This document shows positions 7,402 to 14,959 of a stretch of 64,000 nucleotides of DNA, in pieces; position 1 is the stretch's first letter; each line of letters begins with the position of its first letter. A program made the position numbers and the translations under genes. The notes under the pieces were generated by a model, which was not told where the DNA came from, did not search any database, and saw only the letters and a list, made by a program, of their open reading frames with translations. The DNA lies in assembly GCF_016595675.1 (NCBI RefSeq), contig NZ_JAENJH010000002.1:992001-1056000 (forward strand). Direction: 5' to 3'. Source of the DNA: Prauserella cavernicola. Lineage in GTDB: Bacteria > Actinomycetota > Actinomycetes > Mycobacteriales > Pseudonocardiaceae.

Positions 7402-8669
7402 CCGGTCACCTCCCGTGGTTCGATCTCGTCAGGGGCGAAGTAGCGGAAGCGACCGTGGTCCACCTGCAGGTCCGCGGCCGGGTCGTCGTCGAGCGTCACG
7501 GCCACGTAGGTCGATCCGTCCACATCGGACAGCACGGCGTGGACGGTGGCGCCGCGTCCGGCCAGGAACATGTCCTGCGCGTCGGAGCCCCTGGCGGCAG
7601 GCCGCAGGACGACGCGCGAACCGGCCGCCACCCGCACCCCCGCCACCTCCACGTTCTCGACGTCGGGCTGGTCCTCGGTCTCGCCGGTGACCGAGCGCAG
7701 GTAGCGCACGGTGCCGTGCAGGCGGTCCAGCAGTTCGGGTGGCAGTGCGTCCACGCGGTCGACCAGCGCCCTCGCGCGGTCGTCGGTGGCACGGGCCTGG
7801 CGTTTCTCCTCGTCGGTGAGCGCCATCGTGCGCAGGGTCAGGATCTCGTCGATCTCGGTGCCGTCGAACAGCTCGCCCGCGCTCTCGGCCGCGATGACGG
7901 GCCGGTCGTCGAGGATGATCGGCGAGGACAGCACCACGTCGTCGCTGACCAGCACGGGCCACGTGCGCTCGTTGACGCAGGACCGTGCCGCCGGGCGAGC
8001 CCACTCGGGAGGGTCGAGCAGCGACAGGAAGTGCCCGCCGTCCACCGCGAGCACGACGTGCGCGGCGAGCAGCGCGTGGTGCAGGGCGCGTTCCCTGGTG
8101 GCGTCCTGCTCGCTCCACGCGCTGGTGTTGCGCACGTCCACGCGCAGCCGCATCCCGCCGAACGGCCCGGACAGCGGTTCGGCGCGCAGCCACAGCGACC
8201 CGGTGAGCTCCTGGCGGGTGCGCACCAGCTCGACGCCGTCGCCGAGGTTCTCGACGTCCTCGCCCCCGGCGATCGTGAACGGCACCTCCACGGGCTGGGC
8301 CAGCGGCTCGGCCACGGGCAGGGTGGCCTCGACCTCGCGCTCCAGTGCCTCGTCCCAGGTCGTGTACTCGACGGCGTCCACGACGGCTGACGGCACGGGC
8401 CGTCCGTGTGTCACGACCTGCCGCGCCTGCGCCTGTAGGAACCGCAGCCGCAGGTGCAGTGTCGCCTGCCGTCTGGGCTCCAGCAGGCACTCGGTGCGCG
8501 AGGTGGCGTACTCACCCGCGTCGGCTGAGGCGAACGAGGGCGGCACGAGCACGCCGAACTGCCAGCGCAACCGGTTCTTCGCCGCGCTCGCGCGGTAGGG
8601 GTAGAGCAGATAGCCCTCGTAGAGCACGGCGTCGCCCACCGCCCTGGCCGTGTCCAGCGCGCCGGTCAT
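7398..8669 (-). CDS. Conserved hydrogenase-cluster protein of unknown function (423 aa)
   Basis: I recognise no named domain. The protein is soluble, acidic and without signal peptide or membrane segment. It starts MTGALDTARAVGDAVLYEGY, has a long beta-rich middle, and ends with a small domain (about residues 350-410, RVAAGSRVVLRPAARG and later FLAGRGATVHAVLSDVDG) that resembles a compact beta-barrel. Four-base overlaps with the genes on both sides place it firmly in the hydrogenase operon. Large uncharacterised proteins in this position are, as I recall, typical of actinobacterial group 1h clusters, so a role in assembly or electron transfer is inferred only. Confidence 0.8.
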   Translation of the reverse strand: MTGALDTARAVGDAVLYEGYLLYPYRASAAKNRLRWQFGVLVPPSFASADAGEYATSRTECLLEPRRQATLHLRLRFLQAQARQVVTHGRPVPSAVVDAVEYTTWDEALEREVEATLPVAEPLAQPVEVPFTIAGGEDVENLGDGVELVRTRQELTGSLWLRAEPLSGPFGGMRLRVDVRNTSAWSEQDATRERALHHALLAAHVVLAVDGGHFLSLLDPPEWARPAARSCVNERTWPVLVSDDVVLSSPIILDDRPVIAAESAGELFDGTEIDEILTLRTMALTDEEKRQARATDDRARALVDRVDALPPELLDRLHGTVRYLRSVTGETEDQPDVENVEVAGVRVAAGSRVVLRPAARGSDAQDMFLAGRGATVHAVLSDVDGSTYVAVTLDDDPAADLQVDHGRFRYFAPDEIEPREVTG

Positions 8670-9307
8670 GTCCGCCCACCTCCCGCGTCGGCGAGCAGTT
8701 TGTCCACAGCCGCGTCCCAGGTGGGGATGGCGTGCTCGGACTTGTAGCGCAGCAGTGCGTCGACGGTGTCACGACGCAGCCGGAGCCAGCCCTCGCCGGG
8801 GAAGTAGATGTCCATCAGCTCCCGCCACACCGCCACGGGCAGCCGGTAGGTCGCCTCCTTGTGCCACGGCACCTGGTGCACCTGGAACCCCTGCGCTCCC
8901 TTGGCGAACACGGTGCCGCTGAACAACAGCAGCAGCGGCACGTCGCCGTCGGCGAGCGCGTGCAGATACTTGCCGGAGGCCACCTCCAGGTCGTAGCTGC
9001 ACGGCACGGCCAGCTCCGCCTCCACGGAACCCGTGAACGCCGGAACCAGCGTGGACACGGACGTGAACTGGATCGGCTTGAGCGTCTCGCCCCAGCGCGA
9101 GCGCTCGCCGAACAGGTAGGCCAGCAGCTCGCCCTCGTGTTCGTCGTAGCGCCTGCGCCGCGGCTCGATGCGCATCTGGCAGCGCAGCGCGATCGTGTGG
9201 ATCGGGGTTCCGGTGAGCTCGGCGATGCGCAGCCGGAACAGCAGCGTCGGCGCCACCGCGTGGCGCAGCGGGCGCACGTCGAGACAGTCGAAGCTCAGTT
9301 CGGCCAC
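8666..9307 (-). CDS. DUF6084 family protein, hydrogenase cluster
   Basis: A 213-aa soluble protein matching the pattern of DUF6084 proteins found beside actinobacterial [NiFe]-hydrogenases. The chosen start is the GTG at 9307 (VAELSFDCLDVRPLRHA), which overlaps the end of the DUF5947 gene by 13 bases; the open frame continues upstream but is not related to the family. A recognisable core reads FSGTVFAKGAQGFQVHQVPW. No catalytic motif is evident. Function unknown; context implies hydrogenase maturation or partner binding. Confidence 0.82.
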   Translation of the reverse strand: MAELSFDCLDVRPLRHAVAPTLLFRLRIAELTGTPIHTIALRCQMRIEPRRRRYDEHEGELLAYLFGERSRWGETLKPIQFTSVSTLVPAFTGSVEAELAVPCSYDLEVASGKYLHALADGDVPLLLLFSGTVFAKGAQGFQVHQVPWHKEATYRLPVAVWRELMDIYFPGEGWLRLRRDTVDALLRYKSEHAIPTWDAAVDKLLADAGGGRT

Positions 9308-9912
9308 CCGCCCTCCCCTCGCTCGCGCAGCGTGGAGAGAAACCCCTCGATGGCCGTGCGGGCCTCGCTGCCGCCGTCGAAGCCGCGCCAGTACAGCCGG
9401 ACGAGCCCCACCAGCTCGTAGCAGGTGTCGATGGGCACCAGGAAGCACTCGAAGCCCTCGCCGGTGCGGTTCACCAGCAGCGCCTCCACGTCGGGTTCGA
9501 CGTCGGCGAGCCCCGGTGCCGCGGCGAGCAGGTCGTCCCACGCGCCCAGCGGCAGCAACGACTCGGTGGCGCCCGCCGGGCTCGGATAGAAGGCGACGCT
9601 GCGCTCCAGCACGGAGTTCTCGAACACGAACGCCATCCGCACCGGGATGCCGATGGAGTCCCACAGCGTGCGGGCGATCTCCAGGTCCGCCACGTGCCGG
9701 TAGCGCTCCGGCACGGCGCGATGCCGCGACCCGCCCGCGCCGGGCCTGGTGAACAGCAGGTAGCAACCGCGGCAGGAACACAGGATCGCGCGCGTGGTGA
9801 GGTCGATGACGTGCCCGTGCTCCTCGCCGATGGGCTCGGCGCACAGCTCGCAGCGTTCCCCCGGCCGGGCCGCGGGAGCCGGCCGGAGGAACTTGCGCAG
9901 CCCCGTGCTCAT
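9295..9912 (-). CDS. DUF5947 family protein with zinc-ribbon-like cysteines
   Basis: A 205-aa protein starting MSTGLRKFLRPAP. Five N-terminal cysteines (C21, C24, C45, C47, C50; CELC and CSCRGC) look like a metal-binding knuckle or rubredoxin-like site. The remainder is a globular alpha/beta domain. DUF5947 proteins are, as I recall, found in actinobacterial hydrogenase operons. The ATG overlaps the stop of the NifU-like gene (ATGA). A redox or metal-binding accessory role is plausible but not shown. Confidence 0.82.
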   Translation of the reverse strand: MSTGLRKFLRPAPAARPGERCELCAEPIGEEHGHVIDLTTRAILCSCRGCYLLFTRPGAGGSRHRAVPERYRHVADLEIARTLWDSIGIPVRMAFVFENSVLERSVAFYPSPAGATESLLPLGAWDDLLAAAPGLADVEPDVEALLVNRTGEGFECFLVPIDTCYELVGLVRLYWRGFDGGSEARTAIEGFLSTLRERGEGGWPN

Positions 9913-10439
9913 CGCGGCACCGGGCAGTCCACTGTGTCCAGTGGAAGCAAGGGCCTGCCGCCGGGACCAGCGGGCTCCGCCACGCCGGCGACCTCGACAC
10001 CCGTCAGCTCGGGCGCCGCCGCGCGCACGGCGTCTTCGATCGCGTACTTCGCGGTGACCGCCGAGGACGGGCAGCCGTCGCACGTGCCGGTGAGCCGCAG
10101 TCGCAGTACACCCTCGTCGTCGATGCCCACCACCTCGACGTCACCCGCGTGCGAGCCGAGGTAGGGGCGCACCTCGTCGAGCGCCGCGGCCACGCGCTGC
10201 TCGGTGTCGCGCGGATGCAGGTCGTGCAGCACGAGCAGGCTTGACACCAGCGGATCGGCGGCGAGCGCGTCGAGTCCGCGCTCGTCCGCCAACTCCGTGA
10301 CGCGGGTGAGCCCGGCGCCGTAGAGGCCCATCAGCGTTCTGACGAGCTCCGCGGCGATCTCCCGCACCTGTGGGCGTTCGTGGTCCAGCTCGCCGAGCAG
10401 TTGCTCGACGCGTTCGGCGACGGCGCCTGCGTCGGCCAT
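9909..10439 (-). CDS. NifU-like iron-sulfur scaffold domain protein
   Basis: A 176-aa protein. Its C-terminal half is a NifU C-terminal-type domain with the CxxC cluster ligand pair C120/C123 (CDGCPSSAVTA). Such domains assemble and transfer [Fe-S] clusters; here it may supply the hydrogenase small subunit or its electron acceptor. The N-terminal half (about 1-95) is helical and specific to hydrogenase-linked versions. It begins four bases after the large-subunit stop and is coupled to the DUF5947 gene by ATGA. Confidence 0.87.
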   Translation of the reverse strand: MADAGAVAERVEQLLGELDHERPQVREIAAELVRTLMGLYGAGLTRVTELADERGLDALAADPLVSSLLVLHDLHPRDTEQRVAAALDEVRPYLGSHAGDVEVVGIDDEGVLRLRLTGTCDGCPSSAVTAKYAIEDAVRAAAPELTGVEVAGVAEPAGPGGRPLLPLDTVDCPVPR

Positions 10440-10443
10440 CGCA

Positions 10444-12234
10444 TCACACCCCCGAGCCGAACGCGTGCGGCGTGTGCAGCTGCTCGACGACCTTGCCGCC
10501 ACCGGTGTACATGTGCACCCCGCACGGCAGGCACGGGTCGAAGCTGCGTACCGCGCGCATGATGTCGATGCCCTTGAAGTTCTCCTGCGAGTTCTCCTCG
10601 AAGATCGGGGTGTTCTGCACGGCGTCCTCGTACGGGCCCGGCGTGCCGTAGCTGTCGCGCACGCTGCCGTTCCACGGCGTCGGCGGGTACGGGTGGTAGT
10701 TGGCGATCTTGCCGCCCTTGATCACCATGTGGTGCGAGAGGATGCCGCGAACGGCCTCGGTGAAGCCGCAGCTCACGCCCTCCTCCGGCACCTCGAACGG
10801 CTCCCACGTCCTGGTGTTGCCCTGCCGCACCTCGGTCAGCGCCTTCTCACAGAAGTGCAGCGCCATCGCCGCGGAGTAGGCCTGGAAGTAGGTGCGCGCC
10901 CGGTTGCGCTCGATGGCGTTGCTCCAGCGCGGGATCTTCCACTCGAACGTCACCTCGGGCTTGGTGGCCGTCTTCGGCAGGTTGATCAGCACGCTGCCGC
11001 CGGTCGACTTCACGTAGCCGGTGTCGACCAGGCCGGCCAGCGCCGTGGTCCACAGCCGCGCGAGCGGGCCGCCGCCGGTGTCGAGCGCCAGGTGGTCGGT
11101 CCCGTCGAACCAGCGCGGCGACATCGTCCACGAGTACTTGTCGTCGAAGTCGCGCTTCTGCGGCCTCGGGATCGTGTGCTGGTTCCACGGGTGCCGGTCG
11201 TCGACGGGATTGCCGAGCGGGTCGTGCGTCACGAACTTCTCCTTGCCCGCCCAGTCCTCGTAGAACGAGCTGCCGAGCAGGATGCGGATGCCCAGGTTGA
11301 TGTCGAGCAGGCTCGTCGTGATGAGCTTGCCGTCCACGATCACGCCAGGGGTCACGAACATCCGGCGGCCCCAGTCCTCCATGTTCCGGTAGGTGAAGTC
11401 GCAGTACTCGGGGTCGTTGAGACTGCCCCAGCAGCCGAGCAGCACGCGCCGCTGGCCCACCTGCTCGTAGCCGGGAAGGGCCTCGTAGAAGAAGTCGAAC
11501 AGGTCGTCGTGCATCGGCACGCAGCGCTTCATGAACTCGACGTAGCGCATGAGCCTGGTCAGGTAGTCGGTGAACAGCTGCACCGTCGCGACCGTCCCGA
11601 CGCCACCCGGGTACAAAGTGGACGGGTGGACGTGCCTGCCCTCCATGAGGCAGAACATCTCGCGCGTACTGCGGCTCACCTGCAGCGCCTCGCGGTAGAA
11701 CTCGCCCTCCAGCGGGTTCAGCGAGCGCATGATGTCACCCACCGTGCGGTAGCCGTGCTCGGCGGCGTGCGGGGCCTCGGTGCGGTTGGCCAGCTCCAGC
11801 ACGCCGGGGTTGGTCTCGGAGACCATCTTGGCGCAGTAGTCGACCCCGACCAGGTTCTCCTGGAAGATGTTGTGGTCGAACATGTACTCGGCCGACTCGC
11901 CGAGGTTGATGATCCACTCGCCCAGGTGCGGCGGGCGCACCCCGTAGGCCATGTTCTGGTTGTAGACCGAGCACGTCGCGTGGTTGTCGCCGCAGATCCC
12001 GCAGATCCGGCTGGTGATGAAGTGTGCGTCGCGAGGGTCCTTGCCCTTCATGAAGATCGAGTAGCCGCGGAACACCGACGACGTGCTGTGGCACTCGACG
12101 ACCTTCTTCTGCGCCCAGTCGATCTTGGTGTAGATGCCGAGGCTGCCGACGATCCGGGTGATCGGATCCCACGACATCTCGACCAGGTTCGTCTTCTCGG
12201 TCGCCGCGCTCTTGCGCTCTGCTGTCGTCGCCAT
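10444..12234 (-). CDS. hhyL: [NiFe]-hydrogenase large subunit, group 1h (actinobacterial type)
   Basis: A 596-aa catalytic subunit carrying the NiFe(CN)2CO site. The two ligand motifs are RICGICGDNH (C78, C81) and DPCLPCGVH (C568, C571, H574). The form GDNH followed by ATCS, and the C-terminal GVHMY, are characteristic of group 1h (formerly group 5) high-affinity, O2-tolerant hydrogenases that oxidise atmospheric H2. A 22-residue extension follows H574 and should be cleaved by the protease at 6919-7401. It lies 12 bases after the small-subunit gene. The symbol follows mycobacterial/streptomycete usage. Confidence 0.96.
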   Translation of the reverse strand: MATTAERKSAATEKTNLVEMSWDPITRIVGSLGIYTKIDWAQKKVVECHSTSSVFRGYSIFMKGKDPRDAHFITSRICGICGDNHATCSVYNQNMAYGVRPPHLGEWIINLGESAEYMFDHNIFQENLVGVDYCAKMVSETNPGVLELANRTEAPHAAEHGYRTVGDIMRSLNPLEGEFYREALQVSRSTREMFCLMEGRHVHPSTLYPGGVGTVATVQLFTDYLTRLMRYVEFMKRCVPMHDDLFDFFYEALPGYEQVGQRRVLLGCWGSLNDPEYCDFTYRNMEDWGRRMFVTPGVIVDGKLITTSLLDINLGIRILLGSSFYEDWAGKEKFVTHDPLGNPVDDRHPWNQHTIPRPQKRDFDDKYSWTMSPRWFDGTDHLALDTGGGPLARLWTTALAGLVDTGYVKSTGGSVLINLPKTATKPEVTFEWKIPRWSNAIERNRARTYFQAYSAAMALHFCEKALTEVRQGNTRTWEPFEVPEEGVSCGFTEAVRGILSHHMVIKGGKIANYHPYPPTPWNGSVRDSYGTPGPYEDAVQNTPIFEENSQENFKGIDIMRAVRSFDPCLPCGVHMYTGGGKVVEQLHTPHAFGSGV

Positions 12235-12246
12235 CGTGGTCCCACC

Positions 12247-13305
12247 TCACTGCCAGCTGGGTTGGTAGCCGGTGTGCAACTGCTTGCCCTTCTCGCGCCA
12301 CCTCGGCTCTTGGTCAACGGTCTTGATCGTGAAGTCGCGGAGCTTGCGCACCACCGAGCCGTACGCCTTGCTCCCCATCGCCGAGACGTGCGCGCCGGGC
12401 GGCTCGTCCATGAACGGCATGAACTTGTCGGGAAAGCCCGGCATCGTGCACGCGATGCAGATGCCGCCGACGTTCGGGCAACCGCCGACGCCGTTGATCC
12501 ACCCGCGCTTGGGCACGTTGCACTTCACCACCGGACCCCAGCAGCCCAGCTTCACCAGGCAGGTCGGTGAGTCGTAGGCGTCGGCGAACTCGCCCTGCTC
12601 GTAGTAGCCCGCGCGGTCGCAGCCCTCGTGCACGGTGGACCCGAACAGCCACTGTGGACGGAGCTTGTCGTCGAGCGGGATCATCGGCGCCTGGCCTGCC
12701 GCCTGATAGAGCAGGTACAGCAGGGTCTCGGAGAAGTTGTCGGGATGCGTCGGGCAGCCGGGGATGCACACGATGGGGATACCGGCGGGCGACTTCCAGT
12801 CCCAGCCGAGGTAGTCGGGCACACCCATCGCACCGGTCGGGTTTCCCTCCATCGCGTGGATGCCGCCGTAGGTCGCGCACGTGCCGGCGGCCACGACGGC
12901 GAGTGCCTTGGGCGCCAACCGGTCGAGCCACTCGCTCGTGGTCATCGGCTGGCCGGTCGCGGGGTTGTTGCCGAAGCCGCACCAGTAGCCCTCGCGCTTG
13001 ATCGCCTCGTTGGGGATCGAGCCCTCCACCACGAGCACGAACGGCTCCAGCTCACCCCGGTCGGCCTTGTGGAACCACTCGATGAACGTGTCGGCGCCCT
13101 GGTCCGGTCCGCACTCGAAGTCGATCAGCGGCCAGTGGACCTGGATCTTCGGCAGTCCCGGCAGTGCGCCCAGCACGATCTCCTCGATGCTGGGCTGTGT
13201 CGCCGCGGTCAGCGCGACGGAGTCGCCGTCGCACGAGAGTCCCGCGTTGATCCACAACACGTGGATGGGTTTGACGTCGGTTTCCATCGGTTCCGTTGTC
13301 GTCAC
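12247..13305 (-). CDS. hhyS: [NiFe]-hydrogenase small subunit, group 1h
   Basis: A 352-aa electron-transfer subunit with Cys ligands for three Fe-S clusters. It has no twin-arginine signal peptide and no C-terminal membrane anchor, so the enzyme should face the cytosol. The proximal-cluster motif near the N-terminus reads LSCDGDS: the second Cys of the usual CxxC is replaced by Asp28 (C25-x-x-D28). Such 3Cys:1Asp ligation is established for the actinobacterial-type hydrogenase of Ralstonia/Cupriavidus. Other ligand regions include GTCATYGG, IPGCPTHPDNF and CIACTMPGFPDKFMPFM. It is followed 12 bases later by the large subunit. Confidence 0.96.
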   Translation of the reverse strand: MTTTEPMETDVKPIHVLWINAGLSCDGDSVALTAATQPSIEEIVLGALPGLPKIQVHWPLIDFECGPDQGADTFIEWFHKADRGELEPFVLVVEGSIPNEAIKREGYWCGFGNNPATGQPMTTSEWLDRLAPKALAVVAAGTCATYGGIHAMEGNPTGAMGVPDYLGWDWKSPAGIPIVCIPGCPTHPDNFSETLLYLLYQAAGQAPMIPLDDKLRPQWLFGSTVHEGCDRAGYYEQGEFADAYDSPTCLVKLGCWGPVVKCNVPKRGWINGVGGCPNVGGICIACTMPGFPDKFMPFMDEPPGAHVSAMGSKAYGSVVRKLRDFTIKTVDQEPRWREKGKQLHTGYQPSWQ

Positions 13306-13311
13306 GACTGA

Positions 13312-13995
13312 TCACCCTTCGCTGACCGGCTCCAGCGCGGCGAGGGTGAGCTCCCACAGCGCGTGGTAGACGGTCGTCTGCGCTTCCTGGATCCGGTGCA
13401 CGGAGGGGGAGGGAACGACGAACAGGTACTCGATGGAGTCCAGTTCGGACATTTTCCCACCGTCATAGCCGGCGATGCCGACCGTGACCATGCCGCGCCT
13501 GCCGGCCTCGTCGAACGCGCGGAGCAGATTGGCGGAGTTCCCGCTGGTGGAGAGCCCGACGGCGATGTCGCCCGCGCGCCCGAACGCGGCGATCTGCCTG
13601 GCGAACACGACGTCGAAGCCGATGTCGTTGGACAGGGCCGTCACCACGGCGATGTCGTTGGTGAGCCCGAACGCGGGCAGCGGCCGCGCGGCACCGGCCG
13701 GGCTCAGGAACAGGCTCGCGAGGTCCTGCGCGTCGGTGGAGCTGCCGCCGTTGCCGAAGGCGAGCAGCCTGCCGCCAGCGGCGAACGACGCGGCCATCTC
13801 CTCGGCGCACGCGGCGAGTTTGGCGCCATCGCGTTCGAGCACGGTGTCGCGCAGCTCCACGATCTCGTTCGCCTTGTCCACTGTGGAGCGTCGGACCTGC
13901 TCCAGCACGGCGTCGAGGTCGCTGGTCTCGGAGTACAGGAACGGGTAGAGCGCGGCCATCTCGTCGGTGTGCGCCCTGGAACGCTCGGGTGCCAT
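13312..13995 (-). CDS. SIS-domain (GmhA-like) protein in the hydrogenase operon, copy 1
   Basis: A 227-aa sugar-isomerase-fold protein with the phosphosugar-binding loop FGNGGSSTDAQD and a second loop GLSTSGNSANLL, as in sedoheptulose-7-phosphate isomerase (GmhA). The ATG at 13995 is preferred over a GTG six bases upstream because a GGGGG ribosome-binding site lies about 9 bases before it. It lacks the usual His after DAQ (DAQD rather than DAQH), so it may not be an ordinary isomerase. It lies directly before the small-subunit gene. A phosphosugar-linked or structural role is unproven. Confidence 0.85.
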   Translation of the reverse strand: MAPERSRAHTDEMAALYPFLYSETSDLDAVLEQVRRSTVDKANEIVELRDTVLERDGAKLAACAEEMAASFAAGGRLLAFGNGGSSTDAQDLASLFLSPAGAARPLPAFGLTNDIAVVTALSNDIGFDVVFARQIAAFGRAGDIAVGLSTSGNSANLLRAFDEAGRRGMVTVGIAGYDGGKMSELDSIEYLFVVPSPSVHRIQEAQTTVYHALWELTLAALEPVSEG

Positions 13996-14028
13996 CGACA
14001 CTCACCCCCTTCGCGGGGTGCGGACGTG

Positions 14029-14247
14029 TCAGGAACTGACGACGGCGATCGCCTCTCCGGCGTGCACGAGGATCGTGTCCCCGACGCCGGCCGAGACCAG
14101 TGCGACGCTGACCTCTTCGCGGCCCTGCCCGGTGTCCACGACGGCCAGCCGGTGTGCCAGCACCTCGACGACCCGGACCTCCACCGCGGTGTCGGAGCAC
14201 GTGATGCACACCCCGTCGTGGCAGGCGGGGACTCTCTCGCCGGTCAT
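14029..14247 (-). CDS. Divergent HypC/HupF-family protein
   Basis: A 72-aa protein with the HypC-type small beta-barrel pattern but a modified N-terminus: MTGERVPACHDGVCITCSD instead of MCLGIPG. The active-site Cys is therefore not next to Met1; candidate ligands are C9, C14 and C17. It could be a HypC paralogue dedicated to this large subunit, or a sensor or chaperone. It is coupled to the upstream SIS gene by a four-base ATGA overlap. A canonical hypC is present in the same operon at 6540-6812. Confidence 0.8.
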   Translation of the reverse strand: MTGERVPACHDGVCITCSDTAVEVRVVEVLAHRLAVVDTGQGREEVSVALVSAGVGDTILVHAGEAIAVVSS

Positions 14248-14864
14248 GCGACCACCTCCGGAGCCAGCACCCCCGGTTGCTCGAAGAAGACGTGCACGAG
14301 TTCCCACAGCACGTGGTAGGTGGTGACGTGGACCTCCTTGACCACCCTGGGATCGGCGGACCGCGCGACGAGCACGTGGTCGAGGCCCGGCGTACCGGCG
14401 ATCCGGCCGCCGTCGCCGCCGGTGAGCGCGATCGTCAGCAGCCCGAGCTCGGTGGCGACCTCCAGGCCGCGCAGCACGTTCTCGCAGTTGCCGTCCGAGG
14501 AGATGCCCAGCGCGATGTCGACCGGATCGGCGAGGAACCGAAGCTGGTGGGCGAACACCTCGGCGAGCCCCTCGCGGTTGGCCACGCCGGTGACGGTGGC
14601 GACGTCGGCGGTCAGCGAGATCGCGGGCAGCGCACGCTTGCCGACGATGACGGGGTGCACGAACTCGACGGCCACGTGCTGGGCGTCGGTGCTGGGCCCG
14701 CCGTTGCCGAAGACCACGAGCTTGCCGCCGCGATGGAATCGCACGGCCATCGCGTGGCATGCCCGCGCGACGTCCTCCGCCTGTCCTGCCAGATCGAGCA
14801 CGGGGTCGGTGCGTCGGGCGAAAAGCTCACCGACCGGATCCGCGCCCGGGTGAGTCCCCGACAT
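14244..14864 (-). CDS. SIS-domain (GmhA-like) protein in the hydrogenase operon, copy 2
   Basis: A 206-aa SIS-domain protein with FGNGGPSTDAQHVAVEF (full GmhA-like DAQH) and GISSDGNCENVLRGL. It shares the C-terminal VHVTTYHVLWELVHVFFE pattern with copy 1 (QTTVYHALWELTLAALE), so the two are paralogues that may form a heteromer. This is the first gene of the hydrogenase operon; the ATG at 14864 is preceded at good distance by GAGAGAAG. By family it would act on a phosphorylated sugar; why such a gene heads a hydrogenase operon is not clear. Confidence 0.87.
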   Translation of the reverse strand: MSGTHPGADPVGELFARRTDPVLDLAGQAEDVARACHAMAVRFHRGGKLVVFGNGGPSTDAQHVAVEFVHPVIVGKRALPAISLTADVATVTGVANREGLAEVFAHQLRFLADPVDIALGISSDGNCENVLRGLEVATELGLLTIALTGGDGGRIAGTPGLDHVLVARSADPRVVKEVHVTTYHVLWELVHVFFEQPGVLAPEVVA

Positions 14865-14907
14865 CGCGGTCACTTCTCTCGTGGTGGTGGCGTGCAGCTC
14901 GGAGTTC

Positions 14908-14937
14908 AGCGTAGGACTTGTTACCTGGCTCACACAA
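14908..14937 (-). promoter_or_regulatory. Possible promoter of the hydrogenase operon
   Basis: On the minus strand a TTGTGT box (14932-14937) and a TACGCT box (14908-14913) are 18 bases apart, 44-73 bases before the first ATG of the operon. This is the only intergenic space upstream of 16 head-to-tail genes, so a promoter must lie here or further upstream. The match to a housekeeping consensus is moderate. Confidence 0.3.
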
Positions 14938-14959
14938 CAGGCCGCGACTGCCGTGAGAG

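Noticed and set aside
12247-13305. Twin-arginine export signal on the hydrogenase small subunit
   Set aside because: No RRxFxK motif or hydrophobic leader at the N-terminus; the enzyme should be cytosolic.
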